DNA from: Oscillospiraceae bacterium
Lineage (GTDB): Bacteria > Bacillota > Clostridia > Oscillospirales > Oscillospiraceae
Length of the DNA: 64,000 nt
Assembly (NCBI GenBank): GCA_910575695.1
Contig: CAJTGJ010000001.1
Coordinates: 124,001 to 188,000, forward strand
Direction of reading: 5' to 3'
In this document: piece by piece, positions 27,200-35,020 of the stretch
How positions within the stretch are numbered: position 1 is the stretch's first letter
Layout: every line of letters begins with the position of its first letter
Position numbers and translations under genes: made by a program
Notes under the pieces: model-generated
Databases searched by the model: none
What the model saw: the letters and a program-made list of their open reading frames with translations, nothing else
What the model was told of the DNA's origin: nothing

Positions 27200-29518
27200 A
27201 TGGACGTGAAAACCCGACTTCAAGAGATCGCCCAGGCCCGATACGGCCGCGAGCTCTCCCAGTGCGGCGACAACGAGCTCTACCACACGCTGCTGCAATA
27301 TACCCAGGAGCTTTCCGCCGCCCGCCCCGCCCCCGCCGGGGAGCGGAAGCTGTACTATTTCTCCGCCGAGTTCCTCATCGGCAAGCTGCTGAGCAACAAC
27401 CTGCTGGCCCTGGGCGTGTACGATGATGTAAAGGCCGCCCTGGCCGGGTGCGGCCACGACCTGTCCAGCCTGGAGGAGGCTGAGCCCGAGCCCTCCCTGG
27501 GCAACGGCGGTCTGGGCCGTCTGGCGGCCTGCTTCCTGGATTCCATCGCCGCCCTGGGGCTCAACGGCGACGGCGTGGGCCTGAATTACCACTACGGCCT
27601 GTTTGAGCAGAAGCTGGAACACAACAAGCAGACCGAGACGCCCAACCCCTGGATTGAGGAGGAGAGCTGGCTCATCCCCACCGATACCGCCTTTGAGGTG
27701 CCCTTCGGCTTCGGCCCCGTGAAGGCCAGACTGTTTGATATCGCCATCCCCGGCGCCCACAGCGGCATCGCCAACCGCCTGCACCTCTTTGACGTGGAAA
27801 ATCCCGCCCCCGCCCCCGCCCAGGGCATTGACTTCGACAAGCACGACCTGCCCGCCCAGCTCACCTCCTTCCTGTACCCCGACGACAGCGACGAGGCGGG
27901 GCGGCTCCTGCGGGTATACCAGCAGTATTTCATGGTGTCCGCCGGGGCCCAGCTGGTGCTGAAGGAGCTGGAGGAGCGGGGCTTTGACGCCCATGACATC
28001 AGCCGCCATGTGGTCATCCAGATCAACGACACCCACCCCTCCATGGTCATTCCCGAGCTGGTGCGCCTGCTCACCCTGCGGGGCCTGTCCATGGACGAGG
28101 CGGTGGAGCAGGTGGGCCGGACCTGCGCCTACACCAACCACACCATCCTGGCCGAGGCGCTGGAGAAGTGGCCCCTGTCCTTCATCGAGAAGGTGGCCCC
28201 CCAGCTGGCGCCCATCATCCGGGAGCTGGACCGCCGGGCCAGGGACGCCCACAGCGACCCCGCCGTTGCCATCCTCAAGACCAACGAGTACAAGGACAAG
28301 GACGGAAAGACCGTCTCCGAGGAAATCGTCCACATGGCCCACATGGACATCCACTACGGCTACTCCGTCAACGGCGTGGCGGCGCTCCATACCGATATCC
28401 TCAAGGATACCGAGCTGAAGCCCTTCCACGACATCTACCCCAGCAAGTTCAACAACAAGACCAACGGCGTCACCCTGCGGCGCTGGCTGGAGGTGTGCAA
28501 TCCCCAGCTTGCCGCCCTCATCGACGACTGCATCGGCTCCGGCTGGCGGCGGGACCCCATGCAGCTCAACCGTCTGATGGACTTCTACAACGACGACGCC
28601 GTGCTGGAGAAGATGGTGTCCATCAAGGCGGACAACAAGCGCGCCCTGGCCGGGGCCCTGAGCCGGAAGCAGGGCATTACTCTGGACCCCGAGTCCGTGT
28701 TCGACATCCAGGTCAAACGCCTCCACGAGTACAAGCGCCAGCAGATGAACGCCCTGTATGTCATCCGCAAGTATCTGGACATCAAGGCGGGCAGGCTGCC
28801 CCAGCGGCCCGTCACCGTGATCTTCGGCGCCAAGGCCGCCCCGGCCTACGTCATGGCAAAGCACATCATCCATCTGATTTTGTGCCTGCGCCAGCTCATC
28901 GAGAACGATCCCCAGGTGCGCCCCTGGCTCCAGGTGGTGATGGTGGAGAACTATAACGTCTCCTGGGCGGAAAAGCTCATCCCCGCCTGCGACATCTCCG
29001 AGCAGATCTCCCTGGCCTCCAAGGAGGCCAGCGGCACCGGCAACATGAAGTTCATGGCCAACGGCGCGGTGACCATCGGCACCCGGGACGGGGCCAACGT
29101 GGAGATTGCCGACCTGGTTGGCCCGGACAACATCTACACCTTCGGCGCGGCCAGCAACTGGGTGATCGAAATGTACGCCCAGAAGGCCCGGGATCCCAAG
29201 ATGGGCTATCAGTCGGAGATCTACTACCAGCGTCCGGCGGTGAAGCCGCTGGTGGACTTCCTGCTGGACCCGGCGCTCACCCAGTACGGGGACGCCGATG
29301 ATCTGAAGGCCCTTTGGGCGGACCTGACGGGCAAGGACTGGTTCATGTCCCTGCTGGATGTGGAGAGCTATATCTCCGCCCGGGACCGCGCCGTGTGCGA
29401 TTACGGCGACAAACCCTTCTGGGCCCGGAAGATGCTGGTGAACACCGCCCGGTGCGGGTTCTTCTCCAGCGACCGCACCATCGCCGAGTACAACCGGGAT
29501 ATCTGGCGCCTGAGCTGA
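27200..29518 (+). CDS. glgP: Glycogen/starch/alpha-glucan phosphorylase
   Basis: This 772-residue GT35 enzyme releases glucose 1-phosphate from alpha-glucans. It has PSLGNGGLGRLAACFLDS near residue 96, the pyridoxal-phosphate site KEASGTGNMKFMANGA with its lysine near residue 616, and NVEIADLVG near 633. It is somewhat shorter than the 800-830 typical of the family, mainly at the N-terminus (the regulatory extension is absent). ATG at 27200 follows AAAGGAG at a long 12-base spacing. It sits directly after malQ. Confidence 0.96.
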   Translation: MDVKTRLQEIAQARYGRELSQCGDNELYHTLLQYTQELSAARPAPAGERKLYYFSAEFLIGKLLSNNLLALGVYDDVKAALAGCGHDLSSLEEAEPEPSLGNGGLGRLAACFLDSIAALGLNGDGVGLNYHYGLFEQKLEHNKQTETPNPWIEEESWLIPTDTAFEVPFGFGPVKARLFDIAIPGAHSGIANRLHLFDVENPAPAPAQGIDFDKHDLPAQLTSFLYPDDSDEAGRLLRVYQQYFMVSAGAQLVLKELEERGFDAHDISRHVVIQINDTHPSMVIPELVRLLTLRGLSMDEAVEQVGRTCAYTNHTILAEALEKWPLSFIEKVAPQLAPIIRELDRRARDAHSDPAVAILKTNEYKDKDGKTVSEEIVHMAHMDIHYGYSVNGVAALHTDILKDTELKPFHDIYPSKFNNKTNGVTLRRWLEVCNPQLAALIDDCIGSGWRRDPMQLNRLMDFYNDDAVLEKMVSIKADNKRALAGALSRKQGITLDPESVFDIQVKRLHEYKRQQMNALYVIRKYLDIKAGRLPQRPVTVIFGAKAAPAYVMAKHIIHLILCLRQLIENDPQVRPWLQVVMVENYNVSWAEKLIPACDISEQISLASKEASGTGNMKFMANGAVTIGTRDGANVEIADLVGPDNIYTFGAASNWVIEMYAQKARDPKMGYQSEIYYQRPAVKPLVDFLLDPALTQYGDADDLKALWADLTGKDWFMSLLDVESYISARDRAVCDYGDKPFWARKMLVNTARCGFFSSDRTIAEYNRDIWRLS

Positions 29519-29530
29519 ACAATAAAAAGC

Positions 29531-29562
29531 GCCTGCGGAGGACGATCCGCAGGCACTTTTTT
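29531..29562 (+). terminator. glgP terminator
   Basis: GCCTGCGGA (29531-29539) pairs with TCCGCAGGC (29546-29554), followed by six T. Confidence 0.85.
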
Positions 29563-29654
29563 ACCCCATTCCAATCCCGCCGCCACGTCCGTGGCCGGGC
29601 GGAAACGGAACGTTCCCAACCCGGCGCCGTCAGCGGACTTCAAGCTCTTTTTCG

Positions 29655-29682
29655 GTTCCTTTTTCTCTCGAGAAAAAGGAAC
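29655..29682 (-). repeat. Solo palindrome related to the TIR-element ends
   Basis: GTTCCTTTTTCTC (29655-29667) and GAGAAAAAGGAAC (29670-29682) form a perfect 13 bp inverted pair. On the minus strand GGGCG precedes it and GAAAAAGAGC follows, so it shares the outer GGGCG and the mirror spacer of the seven elements but has no partner end nearby. It lies between the convergent glgP and thioesterase genes. Confidence 0.65.
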
Positions 29683-29685
29683 GCC

Positions 29686-30423
29686 CTACAAATCCCCCAG
29701 TGTCAGGGAAAATTCAAACCGTTTCTCCCCATCCTCTCCCTCTCCCCGGGCAAACCAATCGTCCCCGCGGACGGCGGTATCCACCCAGATGGTTTCTCCC
29801 GCCCTGCACTCGTTGACGTACCCGATTTGCAGGGAGCGGACGAATTTGTCCCGCCCCATCCGCTCCAGGTGGAGGCTGTCGCAGGCGAAATCGGCGTAGT
29901 GGATGTTGTTGACGTGCCCGTTGATGTCGGTGTCGGAGTAGCGCAGGTCCCGCCGCGCCCGGCCGTCAAAGGCGTCCGGCAGGGGCACCCGGCGCAGCTT
30001 CACCGATTTGTTCAGCCCGCCGCCGTCGGTGCCCTGGAACTCGGTCAGGTCCTTCATGCGGTAGAGCTGGCGGCTGTCCGCGTCCACCATCACCCACTGC
30101 ATCACCCCCTGGCCCACGGGCTTCCCCTCCCGGAATATGTCAAAATCCCGGTAGGACGACACCCCGGATACCCCCCGGTGCCAGGTTTTCACCCGCACCA
30201 TATCGTTCCAGCGCAGCGGGGCGTCCAGCTCCGCCCAGGAGCGGGTCACCATCCACAGGCAGTTATATTTCTCCAGCAGCTCCGGCCCGGACACGCCCAG
30301 GGCCAGCGCCGCCTGGGTTGCGGCCTCCTGGAGGAGGCCCAGCAGGGCCGACGGGCGGCACTGGTTGAACAGGTCCACGTCCCGGGAGTCCACCCGGAGT
30401 TCCATCTCATAAAAGGTGCTCAT
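29686..30423 (-). CDS. Acyl-ACP thioesterase (FatA/B-like)
   Basis: This 245-residue protein has the double hotdog layout of bacterial acyl-ACP thioesterases. The first half holds LLGLLQEAATQAALALG near residue 27. The second holds RYSDTDINGHVNNIHYADF near 155, with the Asn-His active-site pair. It would release free fatty acids from acyl carrier protein. ATG at 30423 overlaps the upstream zinc-ribbon gene's stop by four bases, so the two are coupled. Chain-length preference cannot be told. Confidence 0.88.
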   Translation of the reverse strand: MSTFYEMELRVDSRDVDLFNQCRPSALLGLLQEAATQAALALGVSGPELLEKYNCLWMVTRSWAELDAPLRWNDMVRVKTWHRGVSGVSSYRDFDIFREGKPVGQGVMQWVMVDADSRQLYRMKDLTEFQGTDGGGLNKSVKLRRVPLPDAFDGRARRDLRYSDTDINGHVNNIHYADFACDSLHLERMGRDKFVRSLQIGYVNECRAGETIWVDTAVRGDDWFARGEGEDGEKRFEFSLTLGDL

Positions 30424-31043
30424 GGGTCAATTTCCTTCTTTCCGGGTATCACAATAGTATAGCGGGCGCACAGATCGTCCAGGTCGTCCGGCGTGGCTGC
30501 GTTCAGCCGCAAAACCGCACCGCACCGGGCGCACACCACGTCCACCGACGAGTAGCCCACCTTCACGCCATAGCCGCTGGAGCCGCACCCGCATCGTACG
30601 CCCTTGCGCTGGGCGATGTCCCGCAGCTCGGACAGCACCTCGCCCATGACCACCTCGTCCAGGAACGCGCCCCGGCTGTCCGTCTGGTCGTCCATGCGCA
30701 GCTTGTCCACCGCCTGCTCCAGCTTTTCCATGGCCTGGAACACCGCCCGCTCCTCGCCAATGAAGCAGCACCCCAGCCCCGACGCGGGGCAGGACAGGGC
30801 CAGCAGCTTCTGGTGGAGCAGGGCGTCGTTGGCGCACACGGCGGTGTGATCCTTGGCGCAGAACAGGCAGGGCACGTCGATTTCGCACCGGTCGCCCTTC
30901 TGCCGGAAGGACAGCTCCGACTTGCCGCAGGGGCAGGGGAGGGCGCTGTCCCCGGCGGCGAGCTGGAAGGCGGTGCGCTCCGCGATCACGGACTTGCCGC
31001 ATACAGGGCAGATGTATCCGACGGTTCGGGTCTCCTCTGGCAT
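30420..31043 (-). CDS. Cysteine-rich zinc-ribbon protein of unknown function
   Basis: I do not recognise this 207-residue family. It carries several zinc-binding-type pairs: ICPVCGKS (near residue 11), PCPCGKSE (near 36), VPCLFCAKDH (near 57), VRCGCGSSG (near 149) and VVCARCGAVL (near 168). The pattern suggests two or more zinc ribbons around a helical middle. No signal peptide is seen. ATG at 31043 follows TAAGGGGG. It is the first gene of a pair with the acyl-ACP thioesterase. A structural or regulatory zinc protein is the most that can be said. Confidence 0.7.
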   Translation of the reverse strand: MPEETRTVGYICPVCGKSVIAERTAFQLAAGDSALPCPCGKSELSFRQKGDRCEIDVPCLFCAKDHTAVCANDALLHQKLLALSCPASGLGCCFIGEERAVFQAMEKLEQAVDKLRMDDQTDSRGAFLDEVVMGEVLSELRDIAQRKGVRCGCGSSGYGVKVGYSSVDVVCARCGAVLRLNAATPDDLDDLCARYTIVIPGKKEIDP

Positions 31044-31138
31044 GGTATTCCCCCTTAAAATTCATGAAGGGTATTATATCACCAAATTTTTTTCTTTGCC
31101 AGTGACAAAAGGGGAAAAATGTCATATTTTTTCCATGC

Positions 31139-31167
31139 GTATTTTTTCCCGCGCCGGGCGCAGACTA
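31139..31167 (+). promoter_or_regulatory. Possible forespore sigma-G promoter for spoVAD
   Basis: GTATT (31139-31143), 17 bp, CAGACTA (31161-31167) partly matches sigma-G sites and lies 64 bp before the start. The match is imperfect. Confidence 0.35.
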
Positions 31168-31231
31168 TTTGCAAAGCCCGTTTTTGCATATCGCGCTGTC
31201 CGGGGGACGGCGCTTGAAAGGAAATGACACC

Positions 31232-32242
31232 ATGGAAAATCAAAAGCTGGGGCGGCAGACCTTCCAGCCCGGGTCGCCCCCCGTCATCATCGGCCACGGC
31301 TCCGCCGCAGGGAACAAGGAGCGCACCGGCCCCCTGAGCGGCTGTTTCGACCACACCAGCGCCGACGACGCCTTTGGCTGCAAGACCTACGAGCAGGCGG
31401 AATCCGCCATGCAGGGGCTGGCGCTGGACGCGGCGCTGAAGCGTGCGGGGCTGCACACCTGCGATCTGGACTTCCTGCTGGCGGGGGACCTGCTCAACCA
31501 GTGCATCGGCTCGGGCTACGCCGCCCGGGCGGCGGATGTCCCCTTTTTCGGGCTGTACGGCGCCTGCTCCACCATGGGAGAGAGCCTGGCCCTGGCTGCG
31601 CTCCTGCTCAGCGGCGGGTACGGGGCCTACGCCGCCGCCGTTACCTCCTCCCATTTCTGCTCGGCGGAGCGGCAGTACCGTACGCCGCTGGAATACGGCT
31701 CCCAGCGCACCCCCACGGCCCAGTGGACGGCCACCGCCGCCGGGGCGGTGATCGTGACCAACGAGCCCCGCCCCGGCCCCCGGGTCATGCGTGTGACGGT
31801 AGGCCGGGTGAAGGACAAGGGCATCACCGACGCCAACAACATGGGCGCGGCCATGGCGCCCGCGGCCTACGAGACATTGAAGGCCCACTTTGAGGACACC
31901 GGCCTGAGCCCGGCGGATTATGACCTCATCGCCACCGGCGACCTGGGCAAGCTGGGCCATGAGATCGTCACCGACCTGTTCGACCGGGACGGGGTGAAGC
32001 TGCCCAACTACACCGACTGCGGCCTGATCCTGTTTGACCGGGACGCCCAGGACGTCCACGCCGGGGCGTCCGGGTGCGGGTGCTCAGCGTCGGTGCTGTG
32101 CGGTCATCTTCTGCCGGGACTGCTGGCGGGGCGGTGGAAGAAAATTTTGTTCTGCCCCACGGGAGCGCTCCACTCCCCCACCGCCACCATGCAGGGGGAA
32201 TCCATCCCCGGCGTATGCCACGCCCTGGCCTTGGAAGCCTGA
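31232..32242 (+). CDS. spoVAD: Stage V sporulation protein AD
   Basis: This 336-residue thiolase-fold protein is part of the SpoVA channel that moves dipicolinic acid into the forespore and out at germination; SpoVAD binds the ligand. QTFQPGSPPVIIGHGSAAG near the N-terminus (core PPVIIGHGSAAG), FGLYGACSTMGESLALA near residue 107 and GCSASVLCGHLLPG near 285 are typical. ATG at 31232 follows GAAAGGAAATG. It is the first gene of the pair; the spoVAC gene expected just upstream is absent here. Confidence 0.95.
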   Translation: MENQKLGRQTFQPGSPPVIIGHGSAAGNKERTGPLSGCFDHTSADDAFGCKTYEQAESAMQGLALDAALKRAGLHTCDLDFLLAGDLLNQCIGSGYAARAADVPFFGLYGACSTMGESLALAALLLSGGYGAYAAAVTSSHFCSAERQYRTPLEYGSQRTPTAQWTATAAGAVIVTNEPRPGPRVMRVTVGRVKDKGITDANNMGAAMAPAAYETLKAHFEDTGLSPADYDLIATGDLGKLGHEIVTDLFDRDGVKLPNYTDCGLILFDRDAQDVHAGASGCGCSASVLCGHLLPGLLAGRWKKILFCPTGALHSPTATMQGESIPGVCHALALEA

Positions 32243-32256
32243 GAGGAGGAACGGCA

Positions 32257-32613
32257 ATGGACTATCTGAAAGCATTTTTGGTGGGCGGTATTTTCTGCAT
32301 CATCGGACAGCTTTTGATCGACAAAACCAAGCTCACCCCCGCCCGGATTTTGGTGGCCTATGTGGTATCCGGGGTGATTTTAGGGGCGGTTGGGGTATAC
32401 AAGCCTCTGGTGGAGTGGGCCGGGGCGGGGGCCACGGTGCCCCTCACCGGCTTTGGCTACAGCCTTGCCAAGGGGGTGAAGGAGGCGGTGGCGGAAAAGG
32501 GCCTGCTGGGGGCGCTCACTGGCGGCGTAACCTCCACAGCGGGCGGCATTGCCGCCGCCATTTTCCTTGGCGTGCTGGTGGCCTTCCTTTTTAAGCCAAA
32601 GCCTAAAGGGTGA
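32257..32613 (+). CDS. spoVAE: Stage V sporulation protein AE (SpoVAEb type)
   Basis: This 118-residue membrane protein has four hydrophobic segments and matches SpoVAE of the spore dipicolinate channel (AFLVGGIFCIIGQLLIDKT at the N-terminus). ATG at 32257 is preferred because GAGAGGAGG precedes it and it begins 14 bp after spoVAD; upstream frame is inside spoVAD. It ends the short spoVA operon, followed by repeat copy 5. Confidence 0.92.
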   Translation: MDYLKAFLVGGIFCIIGQLLIDKTKLTPARILVAYVVSGVILGAVGVYKPLVEWAGAGATVPLTGFGYSLAKGVKEAVAEKGLLGALTGGVTSTAGGIAAAIFLGVLVAFLFKPKPKG

Positions 32614-32671
32614 TGGGGTAGGAAAGGGGGGACCCCCTTTCCCAAGTCCTTTCGGGAGTGCCTCCCAGGGG

Positions 32672-33330
32672 CCCCTGCGGGGGGCGTTACTTTCTGCTCG
32701 TGCAGAAAGTAACCAAAGACACGCTTAAGGGGGTGGCCGCCGGCCGGACGCTTCGCGTCCTCAGGACGGCCTCCCCCTTAAGAATCCCCCGTTAAGGGCA
32801 AGGGCACGCCGCTTTTGGTGCGGAGGTGGGTTTCCGGCTTGTGCGGCCTTGCGGATGGATTTCCCTTCGTTTTCCGGCCCACTGGGGCCTGCGTGGGTGG
32901 GGTACTGATGATTTTGGTTTCTCCTGAGAACGCCTGAATGGCGCCGGACATCGTTTTGCGGCGGGCAGACGCGCCCGCCTGGACGATTGAGGTTAGGTGA
33001 GAAATGTTTCAGCTTACCAGCCACGGCGGGTAGAAGCACCAACCCCCGCCGCGGCGGGTAAGGTCCACCGCGTCAGGCGCAGTCCGTGGACCCCACCCTG
33101 TTACAGTGCCTGCAAATGGGCGGCAGCAGAAACAGGGGGGAATACATCCCGACCCCGCGCGCCGGAAACCCCCAAAAAAATCCCCCGTATAGAGCACCCC
33201 CGTAAAACAGGGGGTTCTTAGGGGGAGGTCCGGCCTGAGGACGCGAAGCGTCCGTCCGGCGGGCCTCCCCCTAAGCGTTCTCTTTGGTTACTTTCTCTCA
33301 CGTGAGAGAAAGTAACGCCCCCCGCAGGGG
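32672..33330 (+). repeat. TIR element, copy 5 (full length, third palindrome type)
   Basis: About 659 bp between spoVAE and the metK riboswitch. The left palindrome (32686-32713) is the third type, arms GTTACTTTCTGC/GCAGAAAGTAAC around TCGT, with spacer CAAAGACACGC. The right one (33287-33316) is the CTCTCACGTGAGAG type. A related flank continues to about 33362. Confidence 0.85.
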
Positions 33331-33371
33331 CGTCCCCCCACCGGGGGGCCAGGGGAGGCAGAAATTTAATG

Positions 33372-33399
33372 TTGACACAGTCATATCCTGTGCTATAAT
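33372..33399 (+). promoter_or_regulatory. Sigma-A promoter of metK
   Basis: Consensus TTGACA (33372-33377), 16 bp, consensus TATAAT (33394-33399). Confidence 0.8.
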
Positions 33400-33420
33400 A
33401 GAGCTGTCAACTGAATACCC

Positions 33421-33510
33421 CTTATCAAGAGTGGCGGAGGGACCGGCCCGATGAAGCCACGGCAACCTGCAACGCAAGGTGCCAATTCCGGCGGAAACGC
33501 GAGATGAGGA
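33421..33510 (+). ncRNA. SAM-I riboswitch (S-box) aptamer
   Basis: The leader has the S-box core in order: CTTATCAAGAGTGGCGGAGG, GGCCCGATGAAGCC, CGGCAACC, GGTGCCAATTCC and a closing GAGATGAGG that pairs with the start. It lies 22 nt after the promoter and precedes metK. Binding of S-adenosylmethionine should favour the terminator at 33531-33558 and shut off metK, a feedback loop on its own product. Confidence 0.95.
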
Positions 33511-33530
33511 AAGACCTGAACCATCCCAAG

Positions 33531-33558
33531 CCCCGCCGAATCCCGGCAGGGTTTTTTT
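33531..33558 (+). terminator. Riboswitch-controlled terminator
   Basis: CCC-C-GCCG pairs with CGGC-A-GGG, followed by seven T, 42 bp before metK. It is the expression platform of the SAM-I riboswitch. Confidence 0.8.
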
Positions 33559-33600
33559 CAGCCTCTTTCCGCCCCAGCGAAAGAAAGGAGAACAATTACC

Positions 33601-34782
33601 ATGGCAAAACGTTTATTTACCTCTGAATCCGTCACCGAGGGCCACCCCGACAAGGTGTGCGACCAGATTTCCGACGCTGTCCTGGACGCCATCATCGCCC
33701 AGGACCCCAACGCCCGGGTGGCCTGCGAGACCGCCGTGTCCACCGGCCTGGTGCACATCATGGGCGAGATCACCACCTCCTGCTATGTGGATATCCCCAA
33801 AATTGCCCGCCAGGTGGTCCGGGACATCGGCTACGTCAACGGCCAGGGCGGCTTCGACAGCGACAGCTGCGCCGTCATCACCAACATCGACGAGCAGTCC
33901 CCCGACATCGCCCTGGGCGTGGACAAGGCCCTGGAGGCCAAGGAGGGCGGCCTGGACGACGGCCTGGACAACGGCGCGGGAGATCAGGGCATGATGTTCG
34001 GCTACGCCTGCCGGGAGACCGAGGAGCTGATGCCCCTGGCCATCTCCCTGTCCCACCGGCTGGTCCAGCGGCTGACCCAGGTGCGCAAGGAGGGCCTGGC
34101 GGACTACCTGCGGCCCGACGGCAAGAGCCAGGTCACCGTGGAGTACGACGAGAGCGGCAAGCCCGTCCGTGTGGACACGGTGGTGGTATCCACCCAGCAC
34201 GCCCCCGAGGCGTCCCTGGAGCAGATCCGCGCCGATATGATCGAGCTGGTGGTGAAGCCCACCATCCCCGCCAGTCTGCTGGATGAGGACACCCGCATCC
34301 TGGTGAACCCCACCGGGCGCTTCGTGGTGGGCGGGCCCCAGGGCGATTCCGGCCTCACCGGGCGGAAGATCATCGTGGATACTTACGGCGGCTCCGCCCC
34401 CCACGGCGGCGGCGCGTTCTCCGGCAAGGACCCCACCAAGGTGGACCGCTCCGCCGCCTACGCCGCCCGCTGGGTAGCCAAGAACATCGTGGCCGCGGGG
34501 CTGGCGGACAAGTGCCAGGTGCAGCTGGCCTACGCCATCGGCGTGGCCCGGCCCGTGTCTGTCCGCATCGACACCTTCGGCACCGGAACCGTCTCCGACG
34601 AGGCGCTGGAGGCGGCGGCGGACAAGGTGTTCGACCTGCGGCCCACGGCCATTATCAACCGGCTGGACCTGCGCCGGCCCATCTACCGCCAGATCGCCGC
34701 CTACGGCCACTTCGGCCGTCCCGACCTGGATCTGCCCTGGGAGAAAACCGACATGACGGACGCGGTCAAGGCCGCGCTGTAA
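33601..34782 (+). CDS. metK: S-adenosylmethionine synthetase
   Basis: This 393-residue enzyme makes S-adenosylmethionine from methionine and [22 protein letters not shown] at the N-terminus, [13 protein letters not shown] near residue 120 and the phosphate-binding [19 protein letters not shown] near 270 are intact. ATG at 33601 follows GAAAGGAG. Expression is controlled by the SAM-I riboswitch just upstream. It appears to be monocistronic. Confidence 0.98.
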   Translation: MAKRLFTSESVTEGHPDKVCDQISDAVLDAIIAQDPNARVACETAVSTGLVHIMGEITTSCYVDIPKIARQVVRDIGYVNGQGGFDSDSCAVITNIDEQSPDIALGVDKALEAKEGGLDDGLDNGAGDQGMMFGYACRETEELMPLAISLSHRLVQRLTQVRKEGLADYLRPDGKSQVTVEYDESGKPVRVDTVVVSTQHAPEASLEQIRADMIELVVKPTIPASLLDEDTRILVNPTGRFVVGGPQGDSGLTGRKIIVDTYGGSAPHGGGAFSGKDPTKVDRSAAYAARWVAKNIVAAGLADKCQVQLAYAIGVARPVSVRIDTFGTGTVSDEALEAAADKVFDLRPTAIINRLDLRRPIYRQIAAYGHFGRPDLDLPWEKTDMTDAVKAAL

Positions 34783-34837
34783 CCCGCTGGAACGGGAATG
34801 GACCCGCACAGCGGGGCATATGATATCGTAAAAAATG

Positions 34838-34872
34838 AACGGCGGGCCGCGCGTCAGGCACGGCCCGCCGTT
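34838..34872. terminator. Hairpin after metK
   Basis: A perfect 12 bp stem, AACGGCGGGCCG with CGGCCCGCCGTT (34838-34849, 34861-34872). The T-rich tail is on the minus-strand side (TTTTTT at 34835-34830), so as a plus-strand terminator it is weak. Confidence 0.5.
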
Positions 34873-34942
34873 CCCGTCTGCCCGCCGGCTTCATCCCGCC
34901 CCCGAATTAACAAAATCTTTTGTCTTTGGACTGTATTTTTTG

Positions 34943-34971
34943 TTGCATTCAGGCGCAATCTGTAATATACT
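34943..34971 (+). promoter_or_regulatory. Sigma-A promoter for the O-antigen-ligase-like gene
   Basis: TTGCAT (34943-34948), 17 bp, TATACT (34966-34971). Confidence 0.6.
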
Positions 34972-35020
34972 AAAAACATATTCCTCGTGTACATCAAAAT
35001 GTGTGGGAGCGTGAAAACCT

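Noticed and set aside
33331..33371. Second riboswitch or RNA between repeat copy 5 and the metK promoter.
   Set aside because: The segment is only the C/G-rich flank shared with copies 1 and 7; no aptamer core is present.
34838..34872. Strong terminator for metK.
   Set aside because: The stem is perfect but the T-run lies on the minus-strand side, so only a weak or opposite-strand role is claimed.
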